Shown here piece by piece: positions 6,221 through 16,271 of a DNA stretch of 64,000 bases (positions within the stretch are counted from its first letter, which is position 1; every line of letters begins with the position of its first letter). Below the pieces are notes generated by a model. That model saw only the letters and a list, made by a program, of their open reading frames with translations, did no database searches and was not told the origin of the DNA. The stretch is from Cellulosimicrobium sp. ES-005 (GTDB lineage Bacteria; Actinomycetota; Actinomycetes; Actinomycetales; Cellulomonadaceae): contig NZ_CP159290.1 in NCBI RefSeq assembly GCF_040448685.1, positions 4,588,001 through 4,652,000 on the forward strand, given 5' to 3'. The position numbers were made by a program, and so were the translations under genes.

Positions 6221-8323
6221 TCAGTCGCGGGTGCGGAGCTCGGTGAGCAGGGGGCGGTGGTCGGAGGCGGTGACGTCGAGGACCTCGAAGGAGCGGAAGG
6301 TCACGGGGTCGGAGCCGAAGACCCAGTCGATGCGGTGTGCCGGGGCGACCGCGGGCGACGTGAGCGCGTCGGGGTCGCCGGCGGCGTCCTGGCCGCTCTC
6401 GAGCCCGTGCTCCTCCACCAGGGTGATCTCGTCCCAGCCGGGCTCGGCGTTGAGGTCGCCCGCGAGGACGTAGGCGCCCTCGACCGGCTCGTCGGCGAGG
6501 AGCGTCCCCAGTTGGTCGAGCCGGGTCGGGGTGTTCTCCTCGCGGTGCTGCAGGTGCACGGACGTCACGCGCACCGGGACGCCCGCGGCGTCGAGGGTCG
6601 CGGAGACCGCCGAGCGCTCCTGCGGTCCGGCGCCGTAGGGCAGGGCGTGGCGCGCGACGTCGGCGAGGTCGCCGCGCAGCGGGTCCCAGAGGATCGCGTT
6701 GCCGAACTGCCGGTCCGCGGCGGGGACGAAGACGACACGCATCCCCGTCTCGCGCGCGAGGAACGTCGCCATGTCGGCGCCGCCGCCGAGCACCCAGCCG
6801 CGGGACACCTCCTGCAGGGTGACGACGTCCGCACCGGAGTCCTCGATGGTCGCGACCATCTCGTCGAGCCGGACGGACGGGTCGGCGCTCACGCCGTAGT
6901 GCAGGTTCCAGTCGAGCAGGCGCAGGTCGCCGACGGGCTGGTCGGCGACGGCGGACGTCGTGGTCGGGACGTGGACCTGCGTGACCCCGACGAGCGCGAG
7001 CACCGCGACCGCCCCGCCGACGGCGAGCGCCGGGATCTTTGCGCGACCGGCGGCCGACGTCGCGGGGTCGCCCGCGGAGGCCGTGGCGCCTCGCGCGCGG
7101 AGCCCGGCGACGACGGCGGGCACGGCGAGCGCGAGCGCCGCGGCGACGGGGACGAGGGTGTGCGGGAAGGGGAGCGGGACGTCGTACTCGAGCTGGTACC
7201 CGAGCAGGGGCACCGCGATCCCGAGCCCGGCGACGCTCGCGGCACCGGCGAGGCGCAGCCAGGTGAGCGGGCGCGCCCCGCGCGTCAGGGCGAGCGCGAG
7301 CGTGCGGGCGGCTGCGGGGACGAGGAGCACGAGCAGGACGAGGAGCGCCCAGCCCCCGACGGTCCCCGGCCCGTCCAGGCGCGGCACGGCGAGGAACACG
7401 ACGGCGACGCCCACGACGAGCAGCGCGGGGGACACCCACGGTGAACCCCGCCGGGTCGCGCGGCCCGCCCACGGGACGAACCACGCGGCGAGCACGGCGG
7501 CGACGGCGAGCGCGGTGACGGCGAACGGCAGCGCGACGCCCGTCTGGGACGCGGCGAACGCCGGGTTGGCGAGCGCCTGCACCAGGAGCGCGACGAACGG
7601 GCCGAGCACCCACAGCCCGCGCGACCCCGGCCAGGCCGCGCGCCCTCGCAGCGCCCACGCGCACGCGACGGCACCGGCGGCGACGACGGCCGTCACGACC
7701 CACCCCGCGACGTCGGCGCGCCAGTACGCGTCCCAGGTGCCGAGCACCGCGCTCAGCACCCCGGCGAGCAGCGCGCCGAGCACGACGCCGAGGGCGACGA
7801 GCGACCCGCGCGCGAGCGGGGCGCCGGAGCGGGACGGCGTCCGGCCCGACGCGCCGTCGACCTCCGGTGCGGGGTCCGCACCGCTCGCCGGGCTCCCGCT
7901 CGCGAACGCGGCGACGAGCACGAGCACGCCGATCCCGAGCGCGACGGTCGCGAGCCCGACGCCGTAGCGCACGAGGCCGAGGTCCGCGCCTGCGGCGATC
8001 GCCGCGCCGAGGCCCTGGAGCACGAGGCGCGCCACGACGAGGGACGCCACCGCGAGCAGCACGACCTTGCCCGTGAGCTCGAGGCGCGCCGCGATCATCA
8101 CGACGAGGACTCCGGGGGCGGCGTACGTCGCGAGCGCCGTGAGGGCCACGGTGACGACGCCCGCGGAGAACGCGTGGTCGAGGAGCGGTCCGCTCGACCG
8201 CACGAGCTCGACGACGATCGCGGTGACCGCCACGACGAGCAGGAGCGGCACGACGGTCGCCCGGTCGAACCGGGCGGCAGACCGTGACACGGGCCGCGGG
8301 GACGGGGGCTGCGCTGCGCTCAC
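6221..8323 (-). CDS. Membrane-anchored endonuclease/exonuclease/phosphatase family protein
   Basis: A 700-residue protein starting with GTG at 8323. Residues about 20-430 are strongly hydrophobic, with around eleven or twelve predicted membrane segments broken by a Pro/Ser-rich linker. The last 250 residues form an EEP-fold domain: LRLLDWNLHYGV (metal/Asn site), VVTLQEVS with the catalytic Glu, VTSVHLQHRE, YVLAGDLNAEPG with the Asp-Leu-Asn motif, and a terminal VTASDHRPLLTEL with the Asp-His pair. All expected catalytic residues are present. Substrate could be nucleic acid, a phosphoinositide or another phosphodiester; with an intramembrane anchor, the domain probably faces outside. A TACCGT hexamer 8 nt before the start supports this start over the much longer open frame. 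Confidence 0.8.
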   Translation of the reverse strand: MSAAQPPSPRPVSRSAARFDRATVVPLLLVVAVTAIVVELVRSSGPLLDHAFSAGVVTVALTALATYAAPGVLVVMIAARLELTGKVVLLAVASLVVARLVLQGLGAAIAAGADLGLVRYGVGLATVALGIGVLVLVAAFASGSPASGADPAPEVDGASGRTPSRSGAPLARGSLVALGVVLGALLAGVLSAVLGTWDAYWRADVAGWVVTAVVAAGAVACAWALRGRAAWPGSRGLWVLGPFVALLVQALANPAFAASQTGVALPFAVTALAVAAVLAAWFVPWAGRATRRGSPWVSPALLVVGVAVVFLAVPRLDGPGTVGGWALLVLLVLLVPAAARTLALALTRGARPLTWLRLAGAASVAGLGIAVPLLGYQLEYDVPLPFPHTLVPVAAALALAVPAVVAGLRARGATASAGDPATSAAGRAKIPALAVGGAVAVLALVGVTQVHVPTTTSAVADQPVGDLRLLDWNLHYGVSADPSVRLDEMVATIEDSGADVVTLQEVSRGWVLGGGADMATFLARETGMRVVFVPAADRQFGNAILWDPLRGDLADVARHALPYGAGPQERSAVSATLDAAGVPVRVTSVHLQHREENTPTRLDQLGTLLADEPVEGAYVLAGDLNAEPGWDEITLVEEHGLESGQDAAGDPDALTSPAVAPAHRIDWVFGSDPVTFRSFEVLDVTASDHRPLLTELRTRD

Positions 8324-8331
8324 GAGGCACG

Positions 8332-8337
8332 ACGGTA
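8332..8337 (-). promoter_or_regulatory. -10 hexamer TACCGT, predicted leaderless promoter
   Basis: Minus-strand TACCGT is 8 nt before the GTG at 8323. Confidence 0.4.
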
Positions 8338-8443
8338 CCGGGCGGGAGCTGTGATCCGCACCACACGATCGGGCCTTCCGTGCCAGACTGAGGGATCGGC
8401 TGCGACGGCGCGCCACCACCTCGGCGCGCGAGGAGGCGAGGAC

Positions 8444-10012
<1,569 letters not shown>

Positions 10013-10019
10013 GCGACCG

Positions 10020-11402
10020 ATGACAACCGAGGAGCTCGCCCGGCGCACGTCGCGCACGCGCGCCGATGACCGGTACGTCTTCCACTCCTGGTCCGCGCAG
10101 GGCGCGATCGACCCGCTGCCCGTCGCGGGCGGCGAGGGCGCGTGGTTCTGGGACGAGGACGGCAACCGCTACCTCGACTTCGCGTCGCAGCTCGTCAACC
10201 TCAACCTGGGCCACCAGCACCCGCGCCTCGTCGCCGCGCTCCAGGCCCAGGCCGGGCGCCTCGCGACGGTCGGGCCGACCTTCGCCAACGACGTGCGCGG
10301 CGAGCTCGCCCGGCTCATCGCGGAGCGCGCGCCGGGAGCGGCGGGCGACGAGCGGCGCTGGCGGGTCTTCTTCACGAACGGCGGCGCGGACGCCGTCGAG
10401 AACGCCGTGCGGCTCGCGCGCCTGCACACGGGGCGCGCCAAGGTGCTCGCCGCGTACCGGTCGTACCACGGCAACACCACGACGGCGATCTCCCTCACGG
10501 GCGACCCGCGCCGGTGGCCCAACGAGGTCTCGCCCGACCCGCACGTGCGCCACTTCCTCGGGCCGTACACGTACCGGTCGTCGTTCGGGGCGGCCGACGA
10601 CGCGCAGGAGGGGGAGCGTGCGCTCGCCCACCTGCGGGAGGTCGTGCAGCTCGAGGGGCCGGGGACGATCGCGGCGATCCTGCTCGAGACGATCGTCGGG
10701 ACCAACGGCGTGCTGGTCCCGCCCGACGGGTACCTCGCGGGCGTGCGCGCGCTGTGCGACGAGCACGGGATCCTGCTCGTCACCGACGAGGTCATGGTCG
10801 GGTTCGGACGCGTGGGCGAGTGGTTCGCGGTGGACCGGTGGGGCGTCGTGCCGGACCTCGTGACCTTCGCCAAGGGCGTGAACTCGGGCTACGTGCCGCT
10901 CGGCGGCGTCGTGATCGGCGAGCACGTCGCGCGGACCTTCGACGACCGCGTGTTCCCCGGCGGGCTCACCTACTCCGGCCACCCGCTCGCGTGCGCCGTC
11001 GGGGTCGAGTCGGTCCGCACGTTCGAGGACGAGCGGATCCTGGAGCGGGTGCGCACGCTCGGCGCCGACGTGATCGGGCCGCGGCTGCGCGAGATCGCCG
11101 CCCGGCACCCGAGCGTCGGGGAGGTTCGCGGGCTCGGGTTCTTCTGGGCGGTCGAGCTCGTGCGCGACCGGGAGACGCGCGAGCCCCTCGTCCCGTTCAA
11201 CGCGAGCGGGCCCGCCGCCGCGCCGATGGCCGCCGTCGTCGCCGCGGTCAAGGAGCGCGGCGTGTGGCCGTTCGTGCACGTGAACCGCCTGCACGTCGCG
11301 CCGCCGCTCGTCACGTCCGCCGCCGACCTCGAGCACGGCCTCGCGGCGATCGACGCGGCCCTCGACGTCGCCGACGAGCAGGCCGAGGCGGTGCGGGCAT
11401 GA
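10020..11402 (+). CDS. Class III aminotransferase, probable beta-alanine transaminase
   Basis: A 460-residue PLP-dependent omega-transaminase. Visible are the cofactor-binding TNGGADAVENAVRLAR (about residues 119-134), SYHGNTTTA, the PLP Asp in LLVTDEVMVGFGRVGEW, and the Schiff-base Lys in VTFAKGVNSGYVPLGG (about residue 285). In this operon it most likely converts beta-alanine (from uracil) or 3-aminoisobutyrate (from thymine) to the semialdehyde used by the dehydrogenase upstream, with pyruvate or 2-oxoglutarate as acceptor. The ATG at 10020 is 7 nt after the previous stop. A perfect 16-bp inverted repeat begins within its last codons. Confidence 0.88.
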   Translation: MTTEELARRTSRTRADDRYVFHSWSAQGAIDPLPVAGGEGAWFWDEDGNRYLDFASQLVNLNLGHQHPRLVAALQAQAGRLATVGPTFANDVRGELARLIAERAPGAAGDERRWRVFFTNGGADAVENAVRLARLHTGRAKVLAAYRSYHGNTTTAISLTGDPRRWPNEVSPDPHVRHFLGPYTYRSSFGAADDAQEGERALAHLREVVQLEGPGTIAAILLETIVGTNGVLVPPDGYLAGVRALCDEHGILLVTDEVMVGFGRVGEWFAVDRWGVVPDLVTFAKGVNSGYVPLGGVVIGEHVARTFDDRVFPGGLTYSGHPLACAVGVESVRTFEDERILERVRTLGADVIGPRLREIAARHPSVGEVRGLGFFWAVELVRDRETREPLVPFNASGPAAAPMAAVVAAVKERGVWPFVHVNRLHVAPPLVTSAADLEHGLAAIDAALDVADEQAEAVRA

Positions 11403-11446
11403 GATGGGCCCGGTTCGCGCCCCCAGACCAGGCCCATCTCATGCCC
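11395..11446. repeat. Perfect 16-bp inverted repeat overlapping a stop codon
   Basis: Arms GGGCATGAGATGGGCC (11395-11410) and its exact complement (11431-11446) enclose a 20-nt loop. The left arm includes the TGA stop of the transaminase gene (11400-11402); the right arm ends 10 nt before the GAGGAGGGG ribosome binding site of the next gene. There is no T-run. It may act as an intercistronic processing or attenuation hairpin, or a protein-binding operator. Confidence 0.75.
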
Positions 11447-11463
11447 ACAACCGAGGAGGGGTC

Positions 11464-12300
11464 ATGACGACCGTGCGAGCCGCGCTCACCCAGGTCCGCT
11501 GGACGGGCGACAAGGAGTCGATGATCGACGCCCACGAGAAGCACCTGCGCGACGCCGCCGACCAGGGCGCGAGGCTCGTGTGCTTCCAGGAGCTGTTCTA
11601 CGGGCCGTACTTCTGCCAGGTGCAGGACGCCGCGTACTACGCGTACGCCGAGTCCGTCCCGGGGCCCACGGTCGAGCGGTTCTCGGCGCTCGCGGCCGAG
11701 CTCGGGACCGTCGTCGTGCTGCCCGTGTACGAGGAGGAGCAGCCGGGCGTGCTCTACAACACGGCGGCCGTGATCGACGCGGACGGGCGCTACCTCGGCA
11801 AGTACCGCAAGACGCACATCCCGCACGTGCGCGGGTTCTGGGAGAAGTTCTACTTCCGCCCCGGGAACCTCGGCTACCCGGTGTTCGACACCGCCGTGGG
11901 GCGCGTGGGCGTCTACATCTGCTACGACCGGCACTTCCCCGAGGGCTGGCGCGCGCTCGGCCTGAACGGGGCGGAGATCGTGCTCAACCCCAGCGCGACG
12001 AGCCGCGGGCTGTCGAACTACCTGTGGAAGCTCGAGCAGCCGGCGGCGGCGGTCGCGAACGAGTACTACGTCGGCGCGATCAATCGGGTGGGCGTCGAGG
12101 ACCTGGGCGACGACGACTTCTACGGCACGTCGTACTTCGTCGACCCCGAGGGCGCGTTCGTCGGCGACCCCGCGGACGACCACGAGGAGGAGCTCGTGGT
12201 ACGCGACCTCGACCTGGACCTCCTGCGCGTCGTGCGCGACCGGTGGCAGTTCTACCGCGACCGCCGTCCCGACGCCTACGACGACCTCACCCGGCCGTGA
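11464..12300 (+). CDS. N-carbamoyl-beta-alanine amidohydrolase (beta-ureidopropionase), nitrilase superfamily
   Basis: A 278-residue carbon-nitrogen hydrolase with the Glu-Lys-Cys triad in place: E in LVCFQELFYGPYF, K in KYRKTHIPH, and C in VYICYDRHFPEG. It hydrolyses N-carbamoyl-beta-alanine to beta-alanine, CO2 and ammonia, the third step of reductive pyrimidine breakdown. The WKLEQPAAAVANEYYVGAINRVG stretch and YGTSYFVDP are characteristic of the beta-ureidopropionase branch. ATG at 11464 follows GAGGAGGGG. The next gene, dihydropyrimidinase, makes its substrate. Confidence 0.9.
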   Translation: MTTVRAALTQVRWTGDKESMIDAHEKHLRDAADQGARLVCFQELFYGPYFCQVQDAAYYAYAESVPGPTVERFSALAAELGTVVVLPVYEEEQPGVLYNTAAVIDADGRYLGKYRKTHIPHVRGFWEKFYFRPGNLGYPVFDTAVGRVGVYICYDRHFPEGWRALGLNGAEIVLNPSATSRGLSNYLWKLEQPAAAVANEYYVGAINRVGVEDLGDDDFYGTSYFVDPEGAFVGDPADDHEEELVVRDLDLDLLRVVRDRWQFYRDRRPDAYDDLTRP

Positions 12301-12328
12301 CCCGAGGATTCCGAGAGGGGAGCACGCG

Positions 12329-13765
12329 ATGCCGCACACGCTGATCCGGGGCGGGACCGTCGTCGGGCCCACGGGCTCGACGCTCGCCGACGTGCTGGTC
12401 GACGGCGAGCAGGTCGCCGCGCTGCTGCGCCCCGGGGACCAGAGCCTGGGCGCCGACCTGGCCGCGACGGCCGAGCGCGTGATCGACGCGACCGGCAAGT
12501 ACGTCATCCCGGGCGCCGTCGACTGCCACACGCACATGGAGCTGCCGTTCGGCGGGACGAACGCGTCGGACACGTTCGAGACCGGGACGCGCGCCGCAGC
12601 GTGGGGCGGGACGACGACGATCGTCGACTTCGCCGTCCAGCGCACCGGCGAGCGCGTCCAGGACGGGCTCGCCGCGTGGCACGCCAAGGCGGACGGGAAG
12701 TGCGCGATCGACTACGGGTTCCACCAGATCCTCGGCGGCGTCGACGACGACTCGCTCAAGGCCATGGACGAGCTCGTGGGCGAGGGCATCACGAGCTTCA
12801 AGCTCTTCATGGCCTACCCGGGCGTGTTCTACAGCGACGACGGGCAGATCCTGCGCGCGATGCAGAAGGCGCGCGACAACGGGTCGGTGATCATGATGCA
12901 CGCCGAGAACGGCATCGCGATCGACGTGCTCGTGCGCGAGGCGCTCGACCGCGGCGACACGGCACCGTACTTCCACGGCACGAGCCGCCCGTGGGAGACG
13001 GAGGAGGAGGCGACGCACCGCGCGATCATGCTCGCGCGCCTGACCGGGGCGCCGCTGTACGTCGTGCACATGTCGGCCAAGCAGGCCGTGGCGACGCTCG
13101 CCCGCGCGCGCGACGAGGGCTGGAACGTGTTCGGCGAGACGTGCCCGCAGTACCTCTACCTCTCGCTCGAGGAGCAGCTCGGCGCGCGCAGCGACGAGTG
13201 GGGCGACTTCGAGGGCGCCAAGTGGGTGTGCTCGACGCCGCTGCGCTCGCGCGCCGAGGGCCACCAGGACGAGCTGTGGCGGTACCTGCGCACGGGGGAC
13301 CTGTCCGTCGTGAGCACCGACCACTGCCCGTTCTGCATGAAGGAGCAGAAGGAGCTCGGCCTCGGCGACTTCTCCAAGATCCCCAACGGGATCGGGGGCG
13401 TCGAGCACCGCCTCGACCTGCTCTACAAGGGCGTCGTCGACGGGCGGATCTCGCGCGAGCGGTGGGTCGAGCTGTGCTGCACGACGCCGGCCCGCATGTT
13501 CGGGCTCGACGGCCGCAAGGGCGTGCTCGCCCCGGGCGCGGACGCCGACGTCGTCGTCTACGACCCCGCCGGGCGCACCTCGATCGGGTACGGGAAGACG
13601 CACCACATGAGCATGGACCACTCGGCGTGGGAGGGGTTCGAGGTCGACGGGCACGTCGACCTCGTCATGTCCCGCGGGCGCGTCGTCGTCGAGGACGGCA
13701 CGTACCACGGCAGCCCCGGGCACGGGCGGTTCCTGCGCCGCGGGCTGTCGGCGTACCTGCGCTGA
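12329..13765 (+). CDS. hydA: Dihydropyrimidinase (D-hydantoinase)
   Basis: A 478-residue cyclic amidohydrolase that opens dihydrouracil, dihydrothymine or hydantoins to the N-carbamoyl amino acid. Binuclear zinc ligands are visible: DCHTHMELPFGG (about residues 62-73), the carboxylated Lys in SFKLFMAYPG (about residue 150), MHAENG, the VVHMSAKQA histidine, and the Asp in VSTDHCPF (about residue 331). Full length for the family. The start has a GAGAGGGGAGC ribosome binding site. It sits between the beta-ureidopropionase and the F420-type oxidoreductase; no classical dihydropyrimidine dehydrogenase is present in the window. Confidence 0.94.
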   Translation: MPHTLIRGGTVVGPTGSTLADVLVDGEQVAALLRPGDQSLGADLAATAERVIDATGKYVIPGAVDCHTHMELPFGGTNASDTFETGTRAAAWGGTTTIVDFAVQRTGERVQDGLAAWHAKADGKCAIDYGFHQILGGVDDDSLKAMDELVGEGITSFKLFMAYPGVFYSDDGQILRAMQKARDNGSVIMMHAENGIAIDVLVREALDRGDTAPYFHGTSRPWETEEEATHRAIMLARLTGAPLYVVHMSAKQAVATLARARDEGWNVFGETCPQYLYLSLEEQLGARSDEWGDFEGAKWVCSTPLRSRAEGHQDELWRYLRTGDLSVVSTDHCPFCMKEQKELGLGDFSKIPNGIGGVEHRLDLLYKGVVDGRISRERWVELCCTTPARMFGLDGRKGVLAPGADADVVVYDPAGRTSIGYGKTHHMSMDHSAWEGFEVDGHVDLVMSRGRVVVEDGTYHGSPGHGRFLRRGLSAYLR

Positions 13766-13789
13766 GCGCGGTCCGGATCGGAGGCGGGC

Positions 13790-14857
13790 ATGGACCTCGG
13801 GGTGGTGCTGCAGAACGACCCGCCCGCGTGGCGGGTCGTCGACCTCGCGCGGCAGGCGGAGACGTACGGCTTCTCGCACGTGTGGACGTTCGACTCGCAC
13901 CTGCTGTGGGAGGAGCCGTTCGTCGTCTACTCCCAGATCCTCGCGGCCACGCACCGGGTGACGGTCGGCCCCATGGTCACCAACCCCGCCACGCGCGACG
14001 TCACCGTCACCGCCTCGCTCTTCGCGACCCTCAACGAGATGTTCGGCAACCGGACGATCTGCGGGATCGGCCGGGGGGACTCCGCCGTGCGCGTCATCAA
14101 CGGGCGGCCCGTCACGCTCGCCGAGCTCCGCGAGGCCATCGGCGTGATCCGTGGCCTCGCGTCCGGGGAGGCGGTCCAGTACCGCGGCTCGACGCTGCGC
14201 CTGCCGTGGAACCCGGGCTCCCGGCTTCCCGTGTGGGTCGCGGCGTACGGGCCCAAGGCGCTCGCCCTCGCCGGGGAGGTGGGCGACGGGTTCATCCTCC
14301 AGCTCGCGGACCCCGACGTCGTCGCGTGGTCGGTCGCCGCCGTGCGGGCCGCGGCCGAGCGCGCGGGGCGCGACCCGGACGCGGTGCGCGTCTGCGTGGC
14401 CGCGCCCGCCTACGTGACCAGCACGGCGCCGTCGAACGGGGAAGGGCGGCGGGCGCTCGCGCACGCCTACGACCAGTGCCGGTGGTTCGGCGGGATGGTC
14501 GGCAACCACGTCGCGGAGATCGTCGCGCGCTACGGACCGGGCGGGTCCGAGGAGGGCGCCGGCGTGACGATCCCGCACGCGCTCACCGACTTCGTGGCCG
14601 GGCGCGAGGGCTACGACTACAACGAGCACGGGCGCGCGGGCAACACGCACACCGCGTTCGTGACGGACGAGATCGTCGATCGGTTCTGCCTCGTCGGTCC
14701 GGCGGAACGGCACGTCGAGCGGCTGCGGGAGCTCGCCGCGCTCGGGGTCGACCAGTTCGCCCTCTACCTCCAGCACGACGCCAAGGACGAGACCCTGCGT
14801 GCGTACGGCGAGACGGTCGGCCCCGCCGTGCGCGACCTCGTCCGCGCGCGCGAGTGA
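13790..14857 (+). CDS. LLM-class F420-dependent oxidoreductase (TIGR03842-like)
   Basis: A 355-residue luciferase-like TIM-barrel protein starting MDLGVVLQNDPP. Motifs include GFSHVWTFDSHLLWEEPF, GPMVTNPATRDVTVTASLFATLNEMFGNR and CGIGRGDSAVR, the last two typical of the F420-binding LLM proteins that cluster with dihydropyrimidinase genes in actinobacteria. The precise reaction is not established to my knowledge; given the operon it may act on a pyrimidine or on a ring-opened intermediate. It is the last gene of the operon, 24 nt after hydA. Confidence 0.82.
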   Translation: MDLGVVLQNDPPAWRVVDLARQAETYGFSHVWTFDSHLLWEEPFVVYSQILAATHRVTVGPMVTNPATRDVTVTASLFATLNEMFGNRTICGIGRGDSAVRVINGRPVTLAELREAIGVIRGLASGEAVQYRGSTLRLPWNPGSRLPVWVAAYGPKALALAGEVGDGFILQLADPDVVAWSVAAVRAAAERAGRDPDAVRVCVAAPAYVTSTAPSNGEGRRALAHAYDQCRWFGGMVGNHVAEIVARYGPGGSEEGAGVTIPHALTDFVAGREGYDYNEHGRAGNTHTAFVTDEIVDRFCLVGPAERHVERLRELAALGVDQFALYLQHDAKDETLRAYGETVGPAVRDLVRARE

Positions 14858-14971
14858 ACATGCGGGGACGACGCGCGCGACGTCCCGCCCGACGGCCCGC
14901 GTGACCGGACCCACGTGACTGCCCGAGCGCGACGGGACCTTCGGCCCTGTCCGGGCCCACCGCCGTATTCC

Positions 14972-14977
14972 TACGGT
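14972..14977 (+). promoter_or_regulatory. -10 hexamer TACGGT, predicted leaderless promoter
   Basis: TACGGT is 7 nt before the GTG at 14985 and would be the promoter of the NirK operon. No clear -35 is seen. Confidence 0.45.
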
Positions 14978-14984
14978 CGGGACC

Positions 14985-16271
14985 GTGCAAAACCCTCGGG
15001 ACGTGACGAGCAGGACGCCGTTCCGCGCGCTCCTCGTGCTGCCCGCCGGTGTCGCGCTGCTCACGGGGCTCGCGACCGGGCTCGCCCTGCTCGGGCTCCC
15101 GTCGCCGGTCCCCGCCGCGCGGGTCCAGGACGCGCACGGCCTGCTCATGGTCCTCGGGTTCGTCGGCACGCTCGTCGCGCTCGAGCGCGCCGTCGCCGTG
15201 CGGCGACCGGTCGCCTACCTCGCGCCCGCCGCGCTCGGCCTCGGAGCGCTCGCGCTCCTCGCGCCCCTGCCCCGCGCGGTCGGCCAGGGGCTCCTCGTCG
15301 CGGGGACGCTGGGGCTCGTCGCGATCTACGCCGTCGTGTGGCGACGGCAGCCCGCCGTCGCGACGGCGGTCCAGGCCGCCGGCGCCGTGCTCGCCGTGGG
15401 CGGCGCCGCGCTCTGGGGCGCAGGGCTCGCCGTGCCGGACCTGCTGCCGTGGCTCGTCGGGTTCGTCGCCTGGACCGTGCTCGGCGAGCGCGTCGAGCTC
15501 GCGCGGCTCGAGATCGACGCCCGCGCCGAGCGCACGGTCCTCGCCGGGGGGCTGGTCTTTCTCGGCGCCGCGTGCCTCGCCCTGCTCGCGCCCGCACCCG
15601 GGTACGCCGTCGCCGGGGCGGCGCTCGCGGCGTCGGCCGTCACGCTGCTGCGGCACGACGTCGCACGTCGCACCGTCCGTGGTCGCGGGCTGCCGCGCTT
15701 CGCCGCGGCGGCGATGCTCGCGGGCTACGCGTGGCTCGTGCTCGCGGGCGCGGCCTGGGTGTTCCTCGCGGCCGGTGCCGGGCCCTCGGGCCTCGGCCCC
15801 GCGGTGACGCTGCGGTCCGGGCCGACGTACGACGCCGTCGTGCACGCGGTGTTCCTCGGGTTCGGGCTGTCGATGATCATGGCGCACGCGCCCCTCATCC
15901 TCCCGGCCGTGCTGCGCCGTCCGCTCCCGTACCGCGCCGCGATGTGGGCGCCGCTCGTCCTGCTGCACGCCTCGCTCGCCGTCCGGGTCGCCGGTGACCT
16001 CGCGGGCGACGGACCGGGCGCGGTCGCGGCCGTCCGCGTCGGCGGCGTCGGGAACGTCGTCGCCGTCCTCGCGTTCGTCGGCATCGCGCTGTGGTCGGCA
16101 CTGCTCCGCGACCAGAGCTCTACCTCGCGTGACCAGAGCTCCACCTCGGCCGACCAGGCCTCTACCTCGCGTGACCAGGCTTCTACCTCGGCCGATCGGG
16201 GCTCTACCTCGCGCGACCAGGGTTCTGCCTCGGAACCGTCCGCCGTGCTGCCGATCGTCTCCGGAAGGTGA
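14985..16271 (+). CDS. Multi-pass membrane protein (NnrS-like?) with a C-terminal heptapeptide-repeat tail
   Basis: A 428-residue protein with about eleven or twelve hydrophobic segments through residue 375. DAHGLLMVLGFVGTLVALER (about residues 47-66) and HAVFLGFGLSMIMAHAPLI (about 289-307) place histidines within membrane helices, as in NnrS and other haem-binding membrane proteins linked to nitric oxide, but I cannot confirm the family. Residues about 376-417 are six 7-residue repeats of the form DQSSTSR / DQASTSA, coded by the tandem 21-bp repeat at 16110-16235; the same repeat is non-coding elsewhere. Its stop overlaps the NirK start (GTGA), so the two are translationally coupled and probably act together in nitrite/NO handling. 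Confidence 0.75.
   Translation: MQNPRDVTSRTPFRALLVLPAGVALLTGLATGLALLGLPSPVPAARVQDAHGLLMVLGFVGTLVALERAVAVRRPVAYLAPAALGLGALALLAPLPRAVGQGLLVAGTLGLVAIYAVVWRRQPAVATAVQAAGAVLAVGGAALWGAGLAVPDLLPWLVGFVAWTVLGERVELARLEIDARAERTVLAGGLVFLGAACLALLAPAPGYAVAGAALAASAVTLLRHDVARRTVRGRGLPRFAAAAMLAGYAWLVLAGAAWVFLAAGAGPSGLGPAVTLRSGPTYDAVVHAVFLGFGLSMIMAHAPLILPAVLRRPLPYRAAMWAPLVLLHASLAVRVAGDLAGDGPGAVAAVRVGGVGNVVAVLAFVGIALWSALLRDQSSTSRDQSSTSADQASTSRDQASTSADRGSTSRDQGSASEPSAVLPIVSGR
16110..16235 (+). repeat. Six tandem 21-bp repeats inside a coding region
   Basis: Units start at 16110, 16131, 16152, 16173, 16194 and 16215. The core is CTCTACCTCGCGTGACCAG, with the last six bases alternating between TCGCGT/TCGCGC and TCGGCC, so there is a 42-bp superperiod. 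Each unit is exactly seven codons, so the frame is kept. The sequence is the same family as the repeats at 4341-4358, 5739-5765 and 6056-6139. Confidence 0.88.

Noticed and set aside
5676-6473. Long open frames on both strands across the repeat locus (such as 5687-6217 minus)
   Set aside because: They follow the repeat and hairpin sequence, lack ribosome binding sites and sensible composition, and arise from the high GC content.
16110-16235. A CRISPR array
   Set aside because: Units are 21 bp with no unique spacers between them; it is a simple tandem repeat within a coding frame.
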